A DNA stretch of 64,000 nucleotides from Loxodes magnus (lineage: Eukaryota; Ciliophora; Karyorelictea; Loxodida; Loxodidae), in assembly GCA_946699065.1 (NCBI GenBank), contig CAMPDV010000022.1:748501-812500 (forward strand). The letters are read 5' to 3'. The notes under the pieces were generated by a model. The model was not told where the DNA came from. It saw nothing but the letters and a program-made list of their open reading frames with translations, and made no database searches. Shown piece after piece: positions 52,331 through 64,000 of this stretch (positions within the stretch are counted from its first letter, which is position 1; the number at the start of each line of letters is the position of its first letter). A program made the position numbers and the translations under genes.

Positions 52331-53626
52331 TCAAGGAGATTTTGGAGATAAGACTCCTGGACTAAAGTCATCAAAGTCAAAGGGAGTTGAGAAAGAAATA
52401 GGCGAAGGTCTTATAGCAGTAGCCTAATGATCTGAATGTAGATGTATTATTAATTAAAGACTTTCTGGTAGACCTTGCTTAAAAGCAACAGCCCTTATTT
52501 CCTTCATATCACTTGTAACTTTAATAGGTCGAGTGTATGTTTTTCCCAATTCATTAGGCTCTGAACCATCTGTTGTATAAAAAATTCCATCTGCAAATTC
52601 GGCTTTCAAAACATATCTTCCATCCTCCAATTTTTCGAACTTAGGCTTTTAAACTCTCATTTTAGCAATTTAAAATAATTGACTATTCTTCAATAGTTTA
52701 AAATCTATTTCCAGGTATTTGAAATGATTGAGTGGTTATCCTTAATAATTAACAGGAGATTAGAAAGAAGAAGAGAAATTCTAAGCCATAAACAGAAGGT
52801 CCTATAAATTAAATTCTTAAAATTATGTTTCTTTTTTTTCAGGAATAATCCTTTCAGCATTAGTTAGCTCTTCATATTTTTGCTTAAGGCACTATCGTTG
52901 TTAATTAATTTCTCACTAAATTTATTCTTTTTATAATAGCAGCATCACTGTATTAGACAAAAGCTTAAGCTTATTTTTCATTTCATTGACTAGCATCATA
53001 TAGTTATTAAGTTACTAATTATCATCTGGTAATTGGTTTAGTGCGTTTTCTAACTTTTCAGCCAGTTGCTAATGAAGCTTCTTAAATTCTAGTAACTAAT
53101 TTTACATTAAATTTTATAATTAATCCAACAAATTAAAATAACTAATAGTTACTATATGAAGCATTCTGCTTTTATTATGAGAAAAATTCTCACTAACAAT
53201 CCAAATTTGGTATCCATATATTCAAATTTACTCGTAGAAAAGGAGTATTAGTAAAAAGCGCATTTAGATTAAGGAATTTCTTAAAAATAAAAAATCATTC
53301 AGCAAGTTAAAGAAGTCAAATAACTATTTATCTAAATAATTAAAAAACTTAGAAGAAATTCAAAAGAAATAATCCTAAATTATTAATAAAGCTCTTTAAA
53401 ATTAATCTTGATTGATGGATAATTGTAAATGTTTATAATTACAATTAAATAGTTTAATTTTATTCATTGTTTTTCATATTTTTGCCTTTATCATAACTTT
53501 ATTTATTTCACACCTATCTTATACATGTTTTTAATTAAATCTATAAAGCATCTAAACTAGAAAATCTGGAAGTATAAGCTTTTGGTCTTTTTCAATGCTA
53601 TTAAATTAGTTATTTATTTTATACAT
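52331..53626 (-). CDS. Coiled-coil protein with chitobiase C-terminal-like (CHB/HEX) domain
   Basis: A 431-residue frame from ATG 53626 (CCAAAATG) to TGA 52333-52331. The first 150 residues are mixed helical text. Residues about 170-270 are coiled coil (FKKLHQQLAEKLENALNQLPDDN, YEELTNAERIIPEKKE). Residues about 325-385 match the CHB_HEX_C_1 pattern: RPKF-like start, GRYVLKAEFADGIFYTTDGSEPN, YTRPIKVTSDMKEIRAVAFKQG. This small beta-sandwich is often appended to other proteins for binding. The tail is Pro/Ser-rich with repeated SP (FSPGVLSPKSP), which could be phosphorylated. Codon phase is kept over the whole length. The N-terminal third has the weakest support, and the start could lie further in. 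Confidence 0.72.
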
Positions 53627-56600
53627 TTTGGTTATTTTTTAAATTTAAAGCCTTCTAATTACCTTCAAATTTAATAATTAATTCTCAAGTTAAAAAATGT
53701 TAGTATCACTTATATAAAAGACCATTGTATAATAGTGGCTCAATTAATAATTTGATCATATCGAAAACTTTTAAAAGATAATTAAAATATAAAAAAATAA
53801 ATTTGATTATAATGTTCTTATTGCATAGAATAAAGCTTAATTTATATTAAAGTAGTTTATTTAATAAGGCATTGAAAATAATTATTAATTTATTAATTTT
53901 TTATCTTATAATAGCTGCTTAAGAGAGCTAAATTATAATAGATTAAATAGATGCTTAGAGTTTTTTATATAATGCCTTACTAATATGGTTTATTTAAATT
54001 TTTCTTTAAATTACCCTGCTTTAATCAATTTTTAATTAAGGAATAAATTAAAAACTTAAATTAGATAACGATAAACTAGATTCCTAGACGTTTAAAGTTT
54101 TAATAATAAGCTTTTATCGCAAGAACATAATTTAAAAATCGGAGTAAGGCTGTAAAGGTATTAAATCATTTTGAAAGCTTAATGGTCATATAAGGTAACT
54201 TATTAAGAATTAGAAAAAGCTTATAATATACAATTAAATAGTTTACTTATTGAAATAGCTTCTAGTTACTAAGCTAATACAATTTTTGAAGTTTCTTAGA
54301 ATAATCAGTAGTTTTAGCATTCAAATAGCAAACTTAATATGATTTATCATCAAAATTTTAAGAAATTATTAACTATTTTAGTATATTATTTATTTAATTG
54401 TTAAGATTTAATTATCATGAAGCACTAAATTAAGAATATAAGAAAATCTAATTTCTTAGATTGCAATGCTATTACTTTAAATAAAAATAAAAAATATGAT
54501 AAAAATAGCTTAAAAATATTGATAATATACAAAAGAAAAGAAAACATTTAATAATTAAAGAATCTATGGCAAGAGAAAAATAATAAGAATAAATAAAATT
54601 ATTTTTGATATTAGATATTTTAGATTGCTCCACGCTTTAGCATTAAGATTATAATTGAATAGAAAGACTTTTTTATAAATTCTTAGTGTTCTTAATTTAT
54701 AAAATAATAATTATTTTATTCTGAAATATTTTAAATTTTTAATAATATTAATAAATAGAAAAATCAAATGACTAAAATTATTAATGAAACAATTTAAAAA
54801 CAGTATATTATACTAGGATATTTTGAATTAATTTTAAAATAATTTTAAAATTAGAAAATAATAAAACCTTTAATAAGTTGAGACAAATATAAATAAATTA
54901 TTCAAATTATTAACATCTACAATGATTCAACATTCTTATATGCTCCTTAATTTCAAAGTAAACGTATTTAGTAAATTTTTATTGATAATTAATTTTAATT
55001 ATTTAAAAAAAAAAAAAAAATGTTTTAGTTTTGAGAAATTAATTCTATCTATTATTTATCCTTAAGAAAGATTTATAATTAAAGTTTAAATTTTAATTAT
55101 TTCTCTTATTTTCGAGTTGCTATATTAGCTTTAAAAATTATAGTCAGATAACTTTAATTAAATTTAACTAAATAAGCTAAATAAAGTTTTTAAAATATTG
55201 CTTATTAAGCATTCCTAATTATTCTTAATATCATAAATTTTTAGAGTGTAAATAGATATTATTTTAGACTTGCTTTACCAAACAATTTTTAAATTTAGAA
55301 TGACTTACAACTGATTGCTTATTAATATAACTTATAAAAGTATTATAGAATTTAATTTATCCTTAAATACTTGACTCTATTACTAATTTCATTTATACAT
55401 ATTCTTTAAAATTTCAGTCATTAAGCTAAAATTTTGTAAAACCTTAAAATATCTTTTAGAAATATTTGAAAATAATTTAAAACAATTATTACATTAAGCA
55501 TGATTATTTACTTGGGACTAGGTATATGATAAAAACAAGTATTTGATCTATTATAAAAATTAAAAAATTCTTACAGTTCTTAAAGATTTGTACTATTAAC
55601 TCCAAAGCTGTTTTATTTGATTATAAATAATGCATTAGTTCCCTTTATTCTAAGCGCTTCTATAACTAATTCAAACTTAAATTTAATTATTTGCATCTAT
55701 TTCTATTAATTTTACAATGAGATTTAATCTAAATTTAACTCTAATAAGTTTCCATTATTTTAGATAAATTGCATTCAGAAAAGATCATATTTAGCTAAAT
55801 TAAATACTTTCACAACTTAAAATTTCTAAAACTTTAGTTGTTTATACATTAAATTAAGAAAGAGGCTAATTACTATTAATAGAGTTATAATATTTTTATT
55901 TAGGATTTTTATTATTTAAATGGTTAAATTATCTTTGAAGGATGTAATATCAAACAAGTTATATTAATGTCGCTTATCAAATTCTACTTATAATTTATTT
56001 TAAATCTTCATTATTAAAATAAATAAGGATAAAAATGATGAATATCACATCTAACTAATTTCAATCTTTGTAAATATATTATAGTCCTAAGATAGGTATT
56101 ATTTTCTTTGCTTAAACATCTTAGAAATATTTTATTTTTATGCTTCTACTCTTACAACTTTAAATAAGTGGTTCTTGTGCTATTTTTAATTTTTATACTT
56201 TTGTATTGAGAATTCTGTTGGAAAATAATTGAGAGCTGCTGATCACTTTAGATAATTTATTTCTTAGAAATAAATTTTATTAGGATCTTCATTAAATAAT
56301 TTACTTTAACTATAATTAAAGCATCTTCATATTTTTATTCTTAAGCTCAAATATCTAAATTTTTTAATTTTTAACTTTTACATTTTTATTTAATATCCCT
56401 CTTATTAGCCATTTTTTAACTTAAAACTTGCAAGTCTAGATACTTAATTTATATAGACTTCTTAGTTTTTAAATGATGGTAAATAAAAAATTAATTCTAA
56501 TATATCAAGCAAACTATCTAGTAACTAGGATTCCTTATAAAGATTATGTATTAATAAGAGTTTTCTAACTTTCTTCTAGTCTCAGTTAGAAATATAAGCA

Positions 56601-57453
56601 AATGCTTTACTATTTAAATTTTTGGTTAATTTAAAAACTAAATTAGGTAATAACTATAAAGAATTAAAATATAATCAAATATCCTTATTTATTAAATATT
56701 ATTTGTTTGCTCTTATTTTAAATTTAAGTTTATACTTCAATTATTTTAATCTTTATTAACTTTTAATTTAAAAAATTGTTTAAGTTCTTTTTATTATTTT
56801 CTAGATTTTATCTATTTCCTTGTATCTTTACTTTAATTAGATATTAAAATTAAAGGAGCTTTTTACATAAATGCATTTGCTGAGTTATGTGTTGTTTATA
56901 AATTTATTTAAAATGCTTTTTTACATTTTTTAAATTTATATAAGCTCTTTATTTAAAATATTGCCCTTCTGCATAGTTAGCATAATTAAAATTTTATAAT
57001 CTCCTATATTAGTAGATTTTTTCTATTTAACTGAATATGATATATTTAACATTTAATCCTTTCATTTTGTAGTAATAAACTTTTATAAAATGAATATTTA
57101 ACTTAAAATTAGAATCATTAGAACAGCTGATGTTGTCTGCATTATCTAAGCTAAATTGCAGTTACTATATTTTTATTAGTATATTTAGACTTTTATATTA
57201 TAATGTCTTAATGTAGAAATTTTATCAATAGAACTCCAAATATCTAACAGGATGATGTTTCCATCAGCATACATAATCATAAGATTTGATAAGTTGAGGT
57301 ATCAGTATTAAGTTACCTTTAATCTAAATCCTATTAAGTTTTATAGTTTTCTTTTACTTTGCTAATTTTAATTATTTCCTAATTTCTAGTTAAGAAGAAT
57401 TTATAAGCATCTTTTTAAATTTAATTAAAAACTCAAATTATATAATAATTTTA
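53627..57453. other. Long AT-rich intergenic region with a 16-base A run
   Basis: No motif on either strand. A run of 16 A lies at 55005-55020. The region just upstream of 57454 should contain the promoter of the OTU fusion gene. Confidence 0.45.
55005..55020 (+). repeat. Poly(A) run
   Basis: Sixteen A in a row, the longest homopolymer in the window. No retroelement sequence is recognisable upstream of it. Confidence 0.85.
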
Positions 57454-59928
57454 ATGGATTCCAAGATTTGCATGAAATGCAAGTAGATAGACTAGAATTG
57501 AAATGAAAGCATTCAATGCTAATGTGAACGTTTGAAATGCCTTATTCATAGTTAATAAAATGAAGAACTTTACGTAATATAGCATATTAATAATTGCAAA
57601 TATAGGCATTCTATTCAAAAAAATTAATAAGAATCCTCAATGTAAGAGTAATGCAGCATTCACTAAGATAAATTGAGGTATTATTGTACTGAGGATAACT
57701 AAATGATTTGTGGAACTTGTCTTACTGAAAATCATAGAAATCACTAATACCAGGACATAACAGAAAAAATAAATAAATTAAAGCAACAAATATAATCTTA
57801 GCTTATAGAGATATCTTAACAAATTAAATTTGATCAAACGCTTGACTTCTTGTAAAAAAAATGGGAAATACTAAGTAAATAAGCCAGCTAATATAAGCAA
57901 GCTTGTGATTCTATTAAAATTGAATACTAGAATCAAATAAACGAAGAAACCCAAAATTTAATTCAATAATATTTCGACCAATACAATCTTTTAATTGGCG
58001 ACGCTACAAATTAATTTTAATTTTTTTAAGACCTCAGAAATAAATATTAAAATATCTAGAATAAAAGCTAAAATTCAATTTAGTAATGCGAATAAGTTAT
58101 AGAGGACATTTAAAGCTTTTAATAATATTATAAAGAATAATCAAAAGAAAAAGTATCAAGTAATTAGCAGTAGTTTAACTAATAGTCAATAGAAAATATT
58201 ATACGTGATTAAATTCTATTAAAAATAACAGATAATCTTCCCTAGAAAATGGAAGATATTAAATAATAAAATTAAGAACTGTAAAGCTAAATATAATCAC
58301 TATCTCAATCTAATGAATCACTAGAAAAAATGAAAATGCAAATGTCTTAAGAATCAGAAAATAGATAATAAAACGAAGGAAAAAAGAAGGATTAGTAAAT
58401 AAAAGAACTTTAAAATGAAGTATAGAATTAAAAAAATTTAATATAAGAGTTAGATATTTAGAAATAAAAAACACAATAGTAATAAAAAGAAGATTAGGAA
58501 AATATAAACAAAAAGATAGAAAATATGCAAAAAGAACTTGAATAAATAATTTAAAAAAATAAAAATCTTGAAGAAGAGATAAAAAAAAGTTTAAAAAGAT
58601 TAAAAATAGAAAAGATCATTTACCTAAAGTAAAAGTACAAAGAAAATCGAAATTAAACAAAATAAAGATGAAAAGAATTTTAGATTGAGGAAAAGAAATA
58701 GAATTGCTTAAATGCTTAAAATCAAAAAAATGTTAAACAGAATCCATAAAACTTTTCTGAATCCAATCAAATTAAATAGATTCAAGAAAAATAAGAAATC
58801 ATGTAACTATTAGATGAATATAAAAATCAAGCTATACAAAATAACATTAAGTAATGGAAAAGCAAGTACAGTGCTATTCGGAAAGTTAGAGGTGATGGTA
58901 ATAGTTATTATCGTGCTATTGGATTTGCATATTTAGAAAATTTATGTCTTATAACAACACCAGTAAACTATTTGGAAGATTTCATTACGAAATTAGAAAA
59001 AAATTAAGGGTATTATTAAATCAGACCTTTTAATTTTGATAAAGATTCCTAAAAATTAAGGGATATTTTTTTATTATTATTAAAATATTTATGGGAGAAA
59101 AAAAAACAAAATGACACTTAAATTATTCGATTTTTGGAATAATAAATACAAGACACGAATAGTAATTATGATGAAGCTCTTGTATGGTAAATGCGCTGCT
59201 TTACTGCTAATTACTTAGAAAGCCATATGAAATGCTTCTAAATTAATTAACCTCTATAATAGCTAATCGAAAATGTTCTAACGATGGGAAAAGAAGTTGA
59301 AGATTTTTAAGTAATTCCTCTCTAAATTATACTAAATTTAAAAGTTGAAGCATTAAAATTGGAAAATAGTAAAGAGTGATAGTTCTTTTAGAGTTTAAAA
59401 ATGCCAGGCAAGCGTATTATTATCCAGATTCTACTAAAATAAGGACATTATGATATTATTTATTCATAAGGATAATCTAAAGTAGATTAGTTTAATAGTT
59501 AGGCAATTTAATAGTAACTTTCTTAGAATTATGATCCAGAAATACCTTTCTTTGAAGAATCAAGTTCCTAACAGTAAGATTATCCGTTCGAAGAGTAAAA
59601 GGATTTTAAAATATAAAATGTTTTTCCTTATATTAGTACATAAGAAATGTCAGCAATAAAAGGAGAATTTTTCGGTGATCTACAGAACTAAATAAAGGTT
59701 TCAGTGAAGTGCAACAAATGCAAATAGAAAAAAGACTACTTGAGTGTTATTGAACTTGAATGTGATCATTGAATCTGTATAGAGTGCTTAAAGTAAGAAG
59801 ATTTGGAATAGCATCAAAATAATGAGTTACAATAATTGGAGCCGAAAAAATGTAATTTATGCGACCGCATCTTAGCAAATAAGGAAATAGAGCAAATTTA
59901 GTTATTGTTATAATCCAAATAAACCTGA
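57454..59928 (+). CDS. B-box, coiled-coil, otubain-like, RING fusion; catalytic Cys replaced by Ser
   Basis: An 824-residue protein in one unbroken frame from ATG 57454 (TTTAATG) to TGA 59926-59928. N-terminal cysteines (C6, C9, C22, C24, C29, H32) may form a first zinc site. Residues 67-102 are a classic B-box 2 (CSIH at C67/H70, YYC, CGTC, HxxxH). Residues 105-460 form a very Gln/Glu-rich coiled coil. Residues about 470-670 match otubains (KYSAIRKVRGDGNSYYRAIGFAYLE; GHYDIIY with H665). The catalytic Cys of DGNC is Ser484 (AGT, 58903-58905), while the Asp, His and surroundings are kept. A C3HC4 RING follows: C753, C756, C770, H772, C775, C778, C800, C803. It is probably an E3 ligase carrying an inactive, ubiquitin-binding OTU domain. 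A TGA inside the RING (59770) is Trp. Confidence 0.92.
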
Positions 59929-61428
59929 GAAAAGAAATTAACTTTAAACAATTCAAATTTACCTTTATAAAGTTAATTAGTTAAAATAAAAAACCATTAA
60001 ATCATTATCGCTAAGTAAAAATTCTATGCACACAGATACTCTGGTCTCTTATCTAAATATTCGTTTATTATTTTTTTAAATAAATTATAAACTCTGTAAG
60101 ATATCATTTATTTTTAACTTTTGGGACAAACGAGGAAGGAGTCAGAATGCATAAACAATGGCACTGATCTTATATCATAGTAAACTTAAAATTTGACTTA
60201 AATTATTTAAGAGTAAAATAAATCATAAGCCTGAAATAAAAAAGAAGAGATAAATTAAAATTTTTAATATTTATTTCCTAGATGTACTTAGAGTTTACCT
60301 CTAAGCTGAATAATTCACCTCATTTATATTTATAATTATAATAAATAAAAATAAATAAAGTAGAATTAAATAAAAATGTAAAATAATTAAAGGATTGCAT
60401 TTAAGCAAAATCTAAAATAAAAATTTTAGGGCTAGAAATATTATGTTATAAAATAATAGATTAAAAATGCTTTAAAAATTATAAAATTTAATAATTAGTG
60501 ATATTATATTTAATTATTTAAAAAATATTAAAAAAAAACAATTATTTAAATATAACCTTTAAAAAGCAAAATGTAATAAGTTAGGAATAAAAATTAAATT
60601 AAATTAATATCATAAATATTTATTATAAACTACAAAAATGAAAATTAGAACTTTTACAAGTATTCTAACAAAAAATATATATGTGAAAAATTTTAAATCT
60701 GAAAACTCTATTCAGATTGTTTACTTTCTTAAAAATAAATTAAATGAAGAAATTTATATTTTAATTTAAGAAATATAACAATTATTAAATTATTAAATTA
60801 TTAAATAAAAAAAATAATTTAATGAAATAAAATAATAGAAAAAATGTAGATAATTAAAGATAAAATAAATAAATAAATTTAGAAGAATAATACTTTATTC
60901 TATTTTATACAAATAATTGAAAATAAATAAATCGTAAACTTTAAGTTAATTTTATTTAATTTCAATACTTTCCAAATTAAAAACACACTCGTTAAATTAA
61001 GTTAGATTGATTCTATCTAAGACATAAGATTAAATCATTTCTCTTATTTCTCAATTTTTCTTTCTTAAATTTAGTATTAATTTTGGTTTAAAATTTAATA
61101 ATCAAAAGATTATAACATTTAAATATTTTTAAATTTGTATATTAGAACTACAGCTTCCTCAATAAAAATAATATTTAAAAATTGATTTACGAATTAAATT
61201 CTTCATTTTATTTTCTTTAGAGATGAATTTAAATTCAAGAACATAGGGTAAAAAACTTTATTCATTTAATCTCTATTTGAAAGGTTTAATAAAAAAAATA
61301 AATTTATAAAAAATGGAAATTTAGTGAAACAACTTAATGAGTAAGAAATTATGAAAAAATGTAATAATTAGAATAAAAATATAGTAAAAACAAAAATTTG
61401 TTATAAATTTAACAAAAATTTAAGGAAA
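59929..61428. other. Intergenic, nothing recognised
   Basis: AT-rich; a slightly GC-richer patch at 60110-60190 has no clear frame or RNA structure. Confidence 0.45.
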
Positions 61429-61958
61429 ATGAAGTTTAGTAAAGGAACTAAAGCTTTACAAAGAGAGATTAGAAAATTACTTTGAAAATGGGATAAAAAG
61501 CAAAATTAATTGGAATTTTCATCATCTAATCAAGATAAATAATTACAAGAAAAATAAGATAATGCTTCTTTAAACTAATAGGAAAATAATTTACGTTTAT
61601 AATATGGAAAATTAAAAGTTTTTACGCAAGAAGATTGAATCGCTCTACAATCTTTCGGAGCCTAAAAGAAACTTAAGACATATATAAGCAACTAAGCTTA
61701 GAAACAACATTCTTAAAGAAAAATGTATTCAATAATAAAGTAATAACAAAGAATAGCTATAATATTGATAATGATTTATATTTTTGAGGAAGTCCAAACA
61801 ATAACTAAAGAGATTAAGACTTAAATCTTGACCAATTAAAAAAAATTATCGAGATGGAAAGCAAAATATTATAAAATTTGAGATATTTATTCTTCCAAAA
61901 TAATAATAGGAAGATAGAAATTCTAAAGATTCTGATAAAGTAATTATCTAAGATTTGA
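61429..61958 (+). CDS. Hypothetical coiled-coil protein with one 17-nt intron
   Basis: Exons 61429-61739 and 61757-61958 join to 170 residues. ATG 61429 follows GGAAA. The text is hydrophilic and helical (MKFSKGTKALQREIRKLLWKWD, FTQEDWIALQSFGAQKKL; after the intron DLYFWGSPNNNQRDQDLNLDQLKKIIEMESKIL). The plus strand is strongly A-rich and purine-rich, as in the secure genes. The frame change is explained exactly by a GTAA...TAG intron like those in the synthase gene. The stop is uncertain: the TGA at 61956 could be Trp, since plausible A-rich text continues to about 62100 past another TGA at 62010. No domain is recognised. Confidence 0.5.
61740..61756 (+). other. 17-nt intron in the 61429 gene
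   Basis: GTAATAACAAAGAATAG; it matches the length and ends of the introns at 50998 and 51336 and restores frame. Confidence 0.55.
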
Positions 61959-63777
61959 TAAAACACTACTTTAGTTTTGAAAAGTTTAAAAGGTAAGGAT
62001 AGAAAAACTTGAAGACAACTCATAAATTTAAATCAAACAATAATAGATTCAAAAATAAGTTTGGAGACAGAAAAAAATAAAAATAAGCATAAAAATCATT
62101 TTAATATATAGTTGCTTTGTATTCTTTTATAATTTTAAAATAGTAAAAGGTTAGGATGGAAATTAAACTTTCACTTTGAATTAAAAAAATATATAAAATA
62201 TAGTTCCTAAGCCAAAAGATTTCTATATTATCAGTTAATGGTTTTAGCTATTCTCAGTTTTTCTGAATTTGTTTTGACATAATGACAATTGCAGTTTCTT
62301 ATTTATATTAAACATAATGATATGATATATAAGTTAAATTCACTATCATTTTAACGATGAAAAATATTTTATTTATTTATTAATTAATACAAAAAAATAA
62401 ATGTAAAAATTGACTAGAATGGAATAAAACAATCTATAAAAAGCAAATTTTTTATTAGCTTTTATTTAAGCTTGCAAGTCTTAAAGATAAAGAATTTTAA
62501 TTTTTATAAATGAATCATTTCTAAAATTTTTGTTATTGACAAATACACGAAAGGAATTCTAACTTTTTAAATAAGTAAACAAATATAATAAATTCTCCCA
62601 TATTTAATATTTAAATCTTGATAATTTTTTCATTAAGAAAGACTCAGATAAATAAAAAACTTTTAATTAGATAATAACTAAAAATATTTATAAGAGATGA
62701 AGTTGAAAGTGTGAGTAAATCTTCGTAGCAATTAGAAGAATAAACAAAGATAATTATAACTAGAATTGAATTATTCATTTTTAGAATTTAAATCCAAGAA
62801 AAATTTTTAAGGAATGAAAAATTAAAATAATAATAAGTATACGAACTAAAAATGTCTTTAAATCTTAATTAATTTAGAAATTTTCAAAAAATTTCTTAGA
62901 ATTAAGATATAAGAAAAATTAAAAATTTAATTATCTAAATCAGATTAAAGTTTCTCTCTTTAAAACTTAATAAATAAAAATAGTTTATCATGTCTTGAAT
63001 CATTGAAATTATCTTATGCTTATTTTGGAAAATTAATTTATTATAATTTCTAAATAAAGAAAACTTCAATAAAAGGCTAAATATTTCGTGAAATTAAAAA
63101 TTTTAAGCAAATTTATGATTAAATTTCATTTATAAATGTATTTCTTAGATTAAATAAAATAAATGAAAAGTAATTTTCCATGATAAACAAAGTAATAATT
63201 TTAAAAATAAAAAAATAAAAGAATTATTTAAAGAATGTTGGTTTATTGTTAGCAAAAGTGATATGAAGATCAAATCTCTTAAAAAGCAAAACATTTATAA
63301 AATAAATTAACTAATTTAAACAAAGATAAAGTAATTCTAAATGCAAAATGTAAGTTTCTATGTGATTGAACAAAGAAAAATGTGTGAGAGGTAATAAATT
63401 GTAGAATCAAATTAAAAAAAAAAATTAATAGCCTATAACTATTATCTTCTTTCTTTAAAATAAATAATAAGTTAGTTAATATTAATTTTGATTGATGCAC
63501 TTAAACAAGCAGCTTGGATTAGATTTTCTTTACAATAATTTTTTTATAATAGAAGTACATTAATAACAGAATTTAATATCTTTAAGTTAAACACGAAGTT
63601 TAAAACTTGATTATTAGGGTTTAATAGATAATCGAGAAACTAAATTTCTATTAAGTTTGTTTTTGCCTTTTAAAAGGAAAAAAAATGAAAAAAATTTGCT
63701 TATTATCATTTTTAATTGCATAAATATGCTTTTATATTAGTCAAAAATTAAAAAATTAATTAATCTATTAAACTTAA
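61959..63777. other. AT-rich interval, weak frame at 63263-63610
   Basis: 61959-62100 may still be coding (see the preceding gene). A plus-strand frame from ATG 63263 to TGA 63608-63610 (115 codons, no internal TGA) reads plausibly but has no motif. The rest shows nothing. Confidence 0.35.
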
Positions 63778-64000
63778 ATGAATTTTTCCGATCTACCCTA
63801 ATTAGTGGAAGAAACTAACAATTTTTTTGGCTTTATCATTCATGAGTAAATGAAATAAAGTTAGCAAAGAGGAAAACTTAGAAATTTAGTAAAAAATATT
63901 CCTAAAATACCAAAATTTATAGAAGAAGTCAGTTTCTAATCCTAACTTGAAGAGTTAGAAAACGAAATTATTAAAATTTTAGACAGTCGAGATCTAAATT
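63778..64000 (+). CDS. 5' part of a helical protein, cut by the window end
   Basis: From ATG 63778 (CTTAAATG) 74 codons remain open to the edge. The text is balanced and acidic/basic (MNFSDLPQLVEETNNFFGFI, IPKIPKFIEEVSF, QLEELENEIIKILDSRD), with no TGA and a purine-rich strand, which suggests a genuine N-terminus of a helical protein. No family can be named from this much. Confidence 0.5.

Overview
The window reads as ciliate nuclear DNA that uses a genetic code in which TAA and TAG mean glutamine and TGA means tryptophan inside genes but also ends them. The evidence is direct: ubiquitin-specific protease, tubulin-tyrosine-ligase-like, CDP-diacylglycerol synthase, otubain-like and class C receptor-like proteins all read through in-frame TAA, TAG and TGA at sensible, often conserved, positions, and every recognisable protein ends at a TGA. 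This matches the context-dependent karyorelictid code (NCBI table 27, Loxodes and relatives) better than the Condylostoma code, because no gene needs TAA or TAG as its stop. The DNA is very AT-rich. Introns are 17 to 19 nt, GTAA...TAG. Because all three stop codons are also sense codons, open-frame length is almost uninformative here. I relied on conserved motifs, paralogue comparison, intron phase and base composition, and marked genes without such support as weak.

Layout, left to right: a weak minus-strand gene (635-2929); a B-box/coiled-coil/RING protein (4803-6134); a decayed copy of a zinc-knuckle retroelement (about 6750-7545); two paralogous tail-anchored proteins on the minus strand (8743-9267 and 12053-12589); a small weak gene (15388-15669) directly before a 1135-residue ubiquitin protease with TPR-like, DUSP, Ubl-like, MYND and catalytic parts (15741-19148); a TTLL polyglutamylase-type enzyme (20206-23455, one 19-nt intron); a minus-strand protein with one or more hydrophobic segments (26301-27191); a secreted discoidin-like, cysteine-rich protein (29049-30953); a gene fragment (31202-31492); a small EF-hand protein with an acylation motif (34422-34832); two short retroelements with target-site duplications (34946-35910 and 36613-37451); a large class C-type receptor (40879-44775); a probable coiled-coil gene with unresolved exons (47830-49588); phosphatidate cytidylyltransferase (50203-51519, introns of 17 and 19 nt); a coiled-coil plus chitobiase-C-terminal-like protein (52331-53626); a B-box/coiled-coil/otubain/RING fusion (57454-59928); a small gene with a 17-nt intron (61429-61958); and a gene running off the right edge (63778-64000).

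Themes. Ubiquitin signalling is over-represented (one intact USP, one otubain-like protein whose catalytic cysteine is serine, two B-box/RING proteins), and cilium or surface functions are present (TTLL, receptor, secreted discoidin-like protein). The most novel items are the B-box/OTU/RING fusion with a Cys-to-Ser change, and a family of roughly 0.8 to 1.0 kb retroelements that encode only a coiled-coil CCHC zinc-knuckle protein, with no reverse transcriptase, flanked by 14 to 16 bp target duplications and ending in ATT repeats. Supportable genes lie several kilobases apart with long AT-rich stretches between them. No rRNA, tRNA, CRISPR array or bacterial-type operon was seen.
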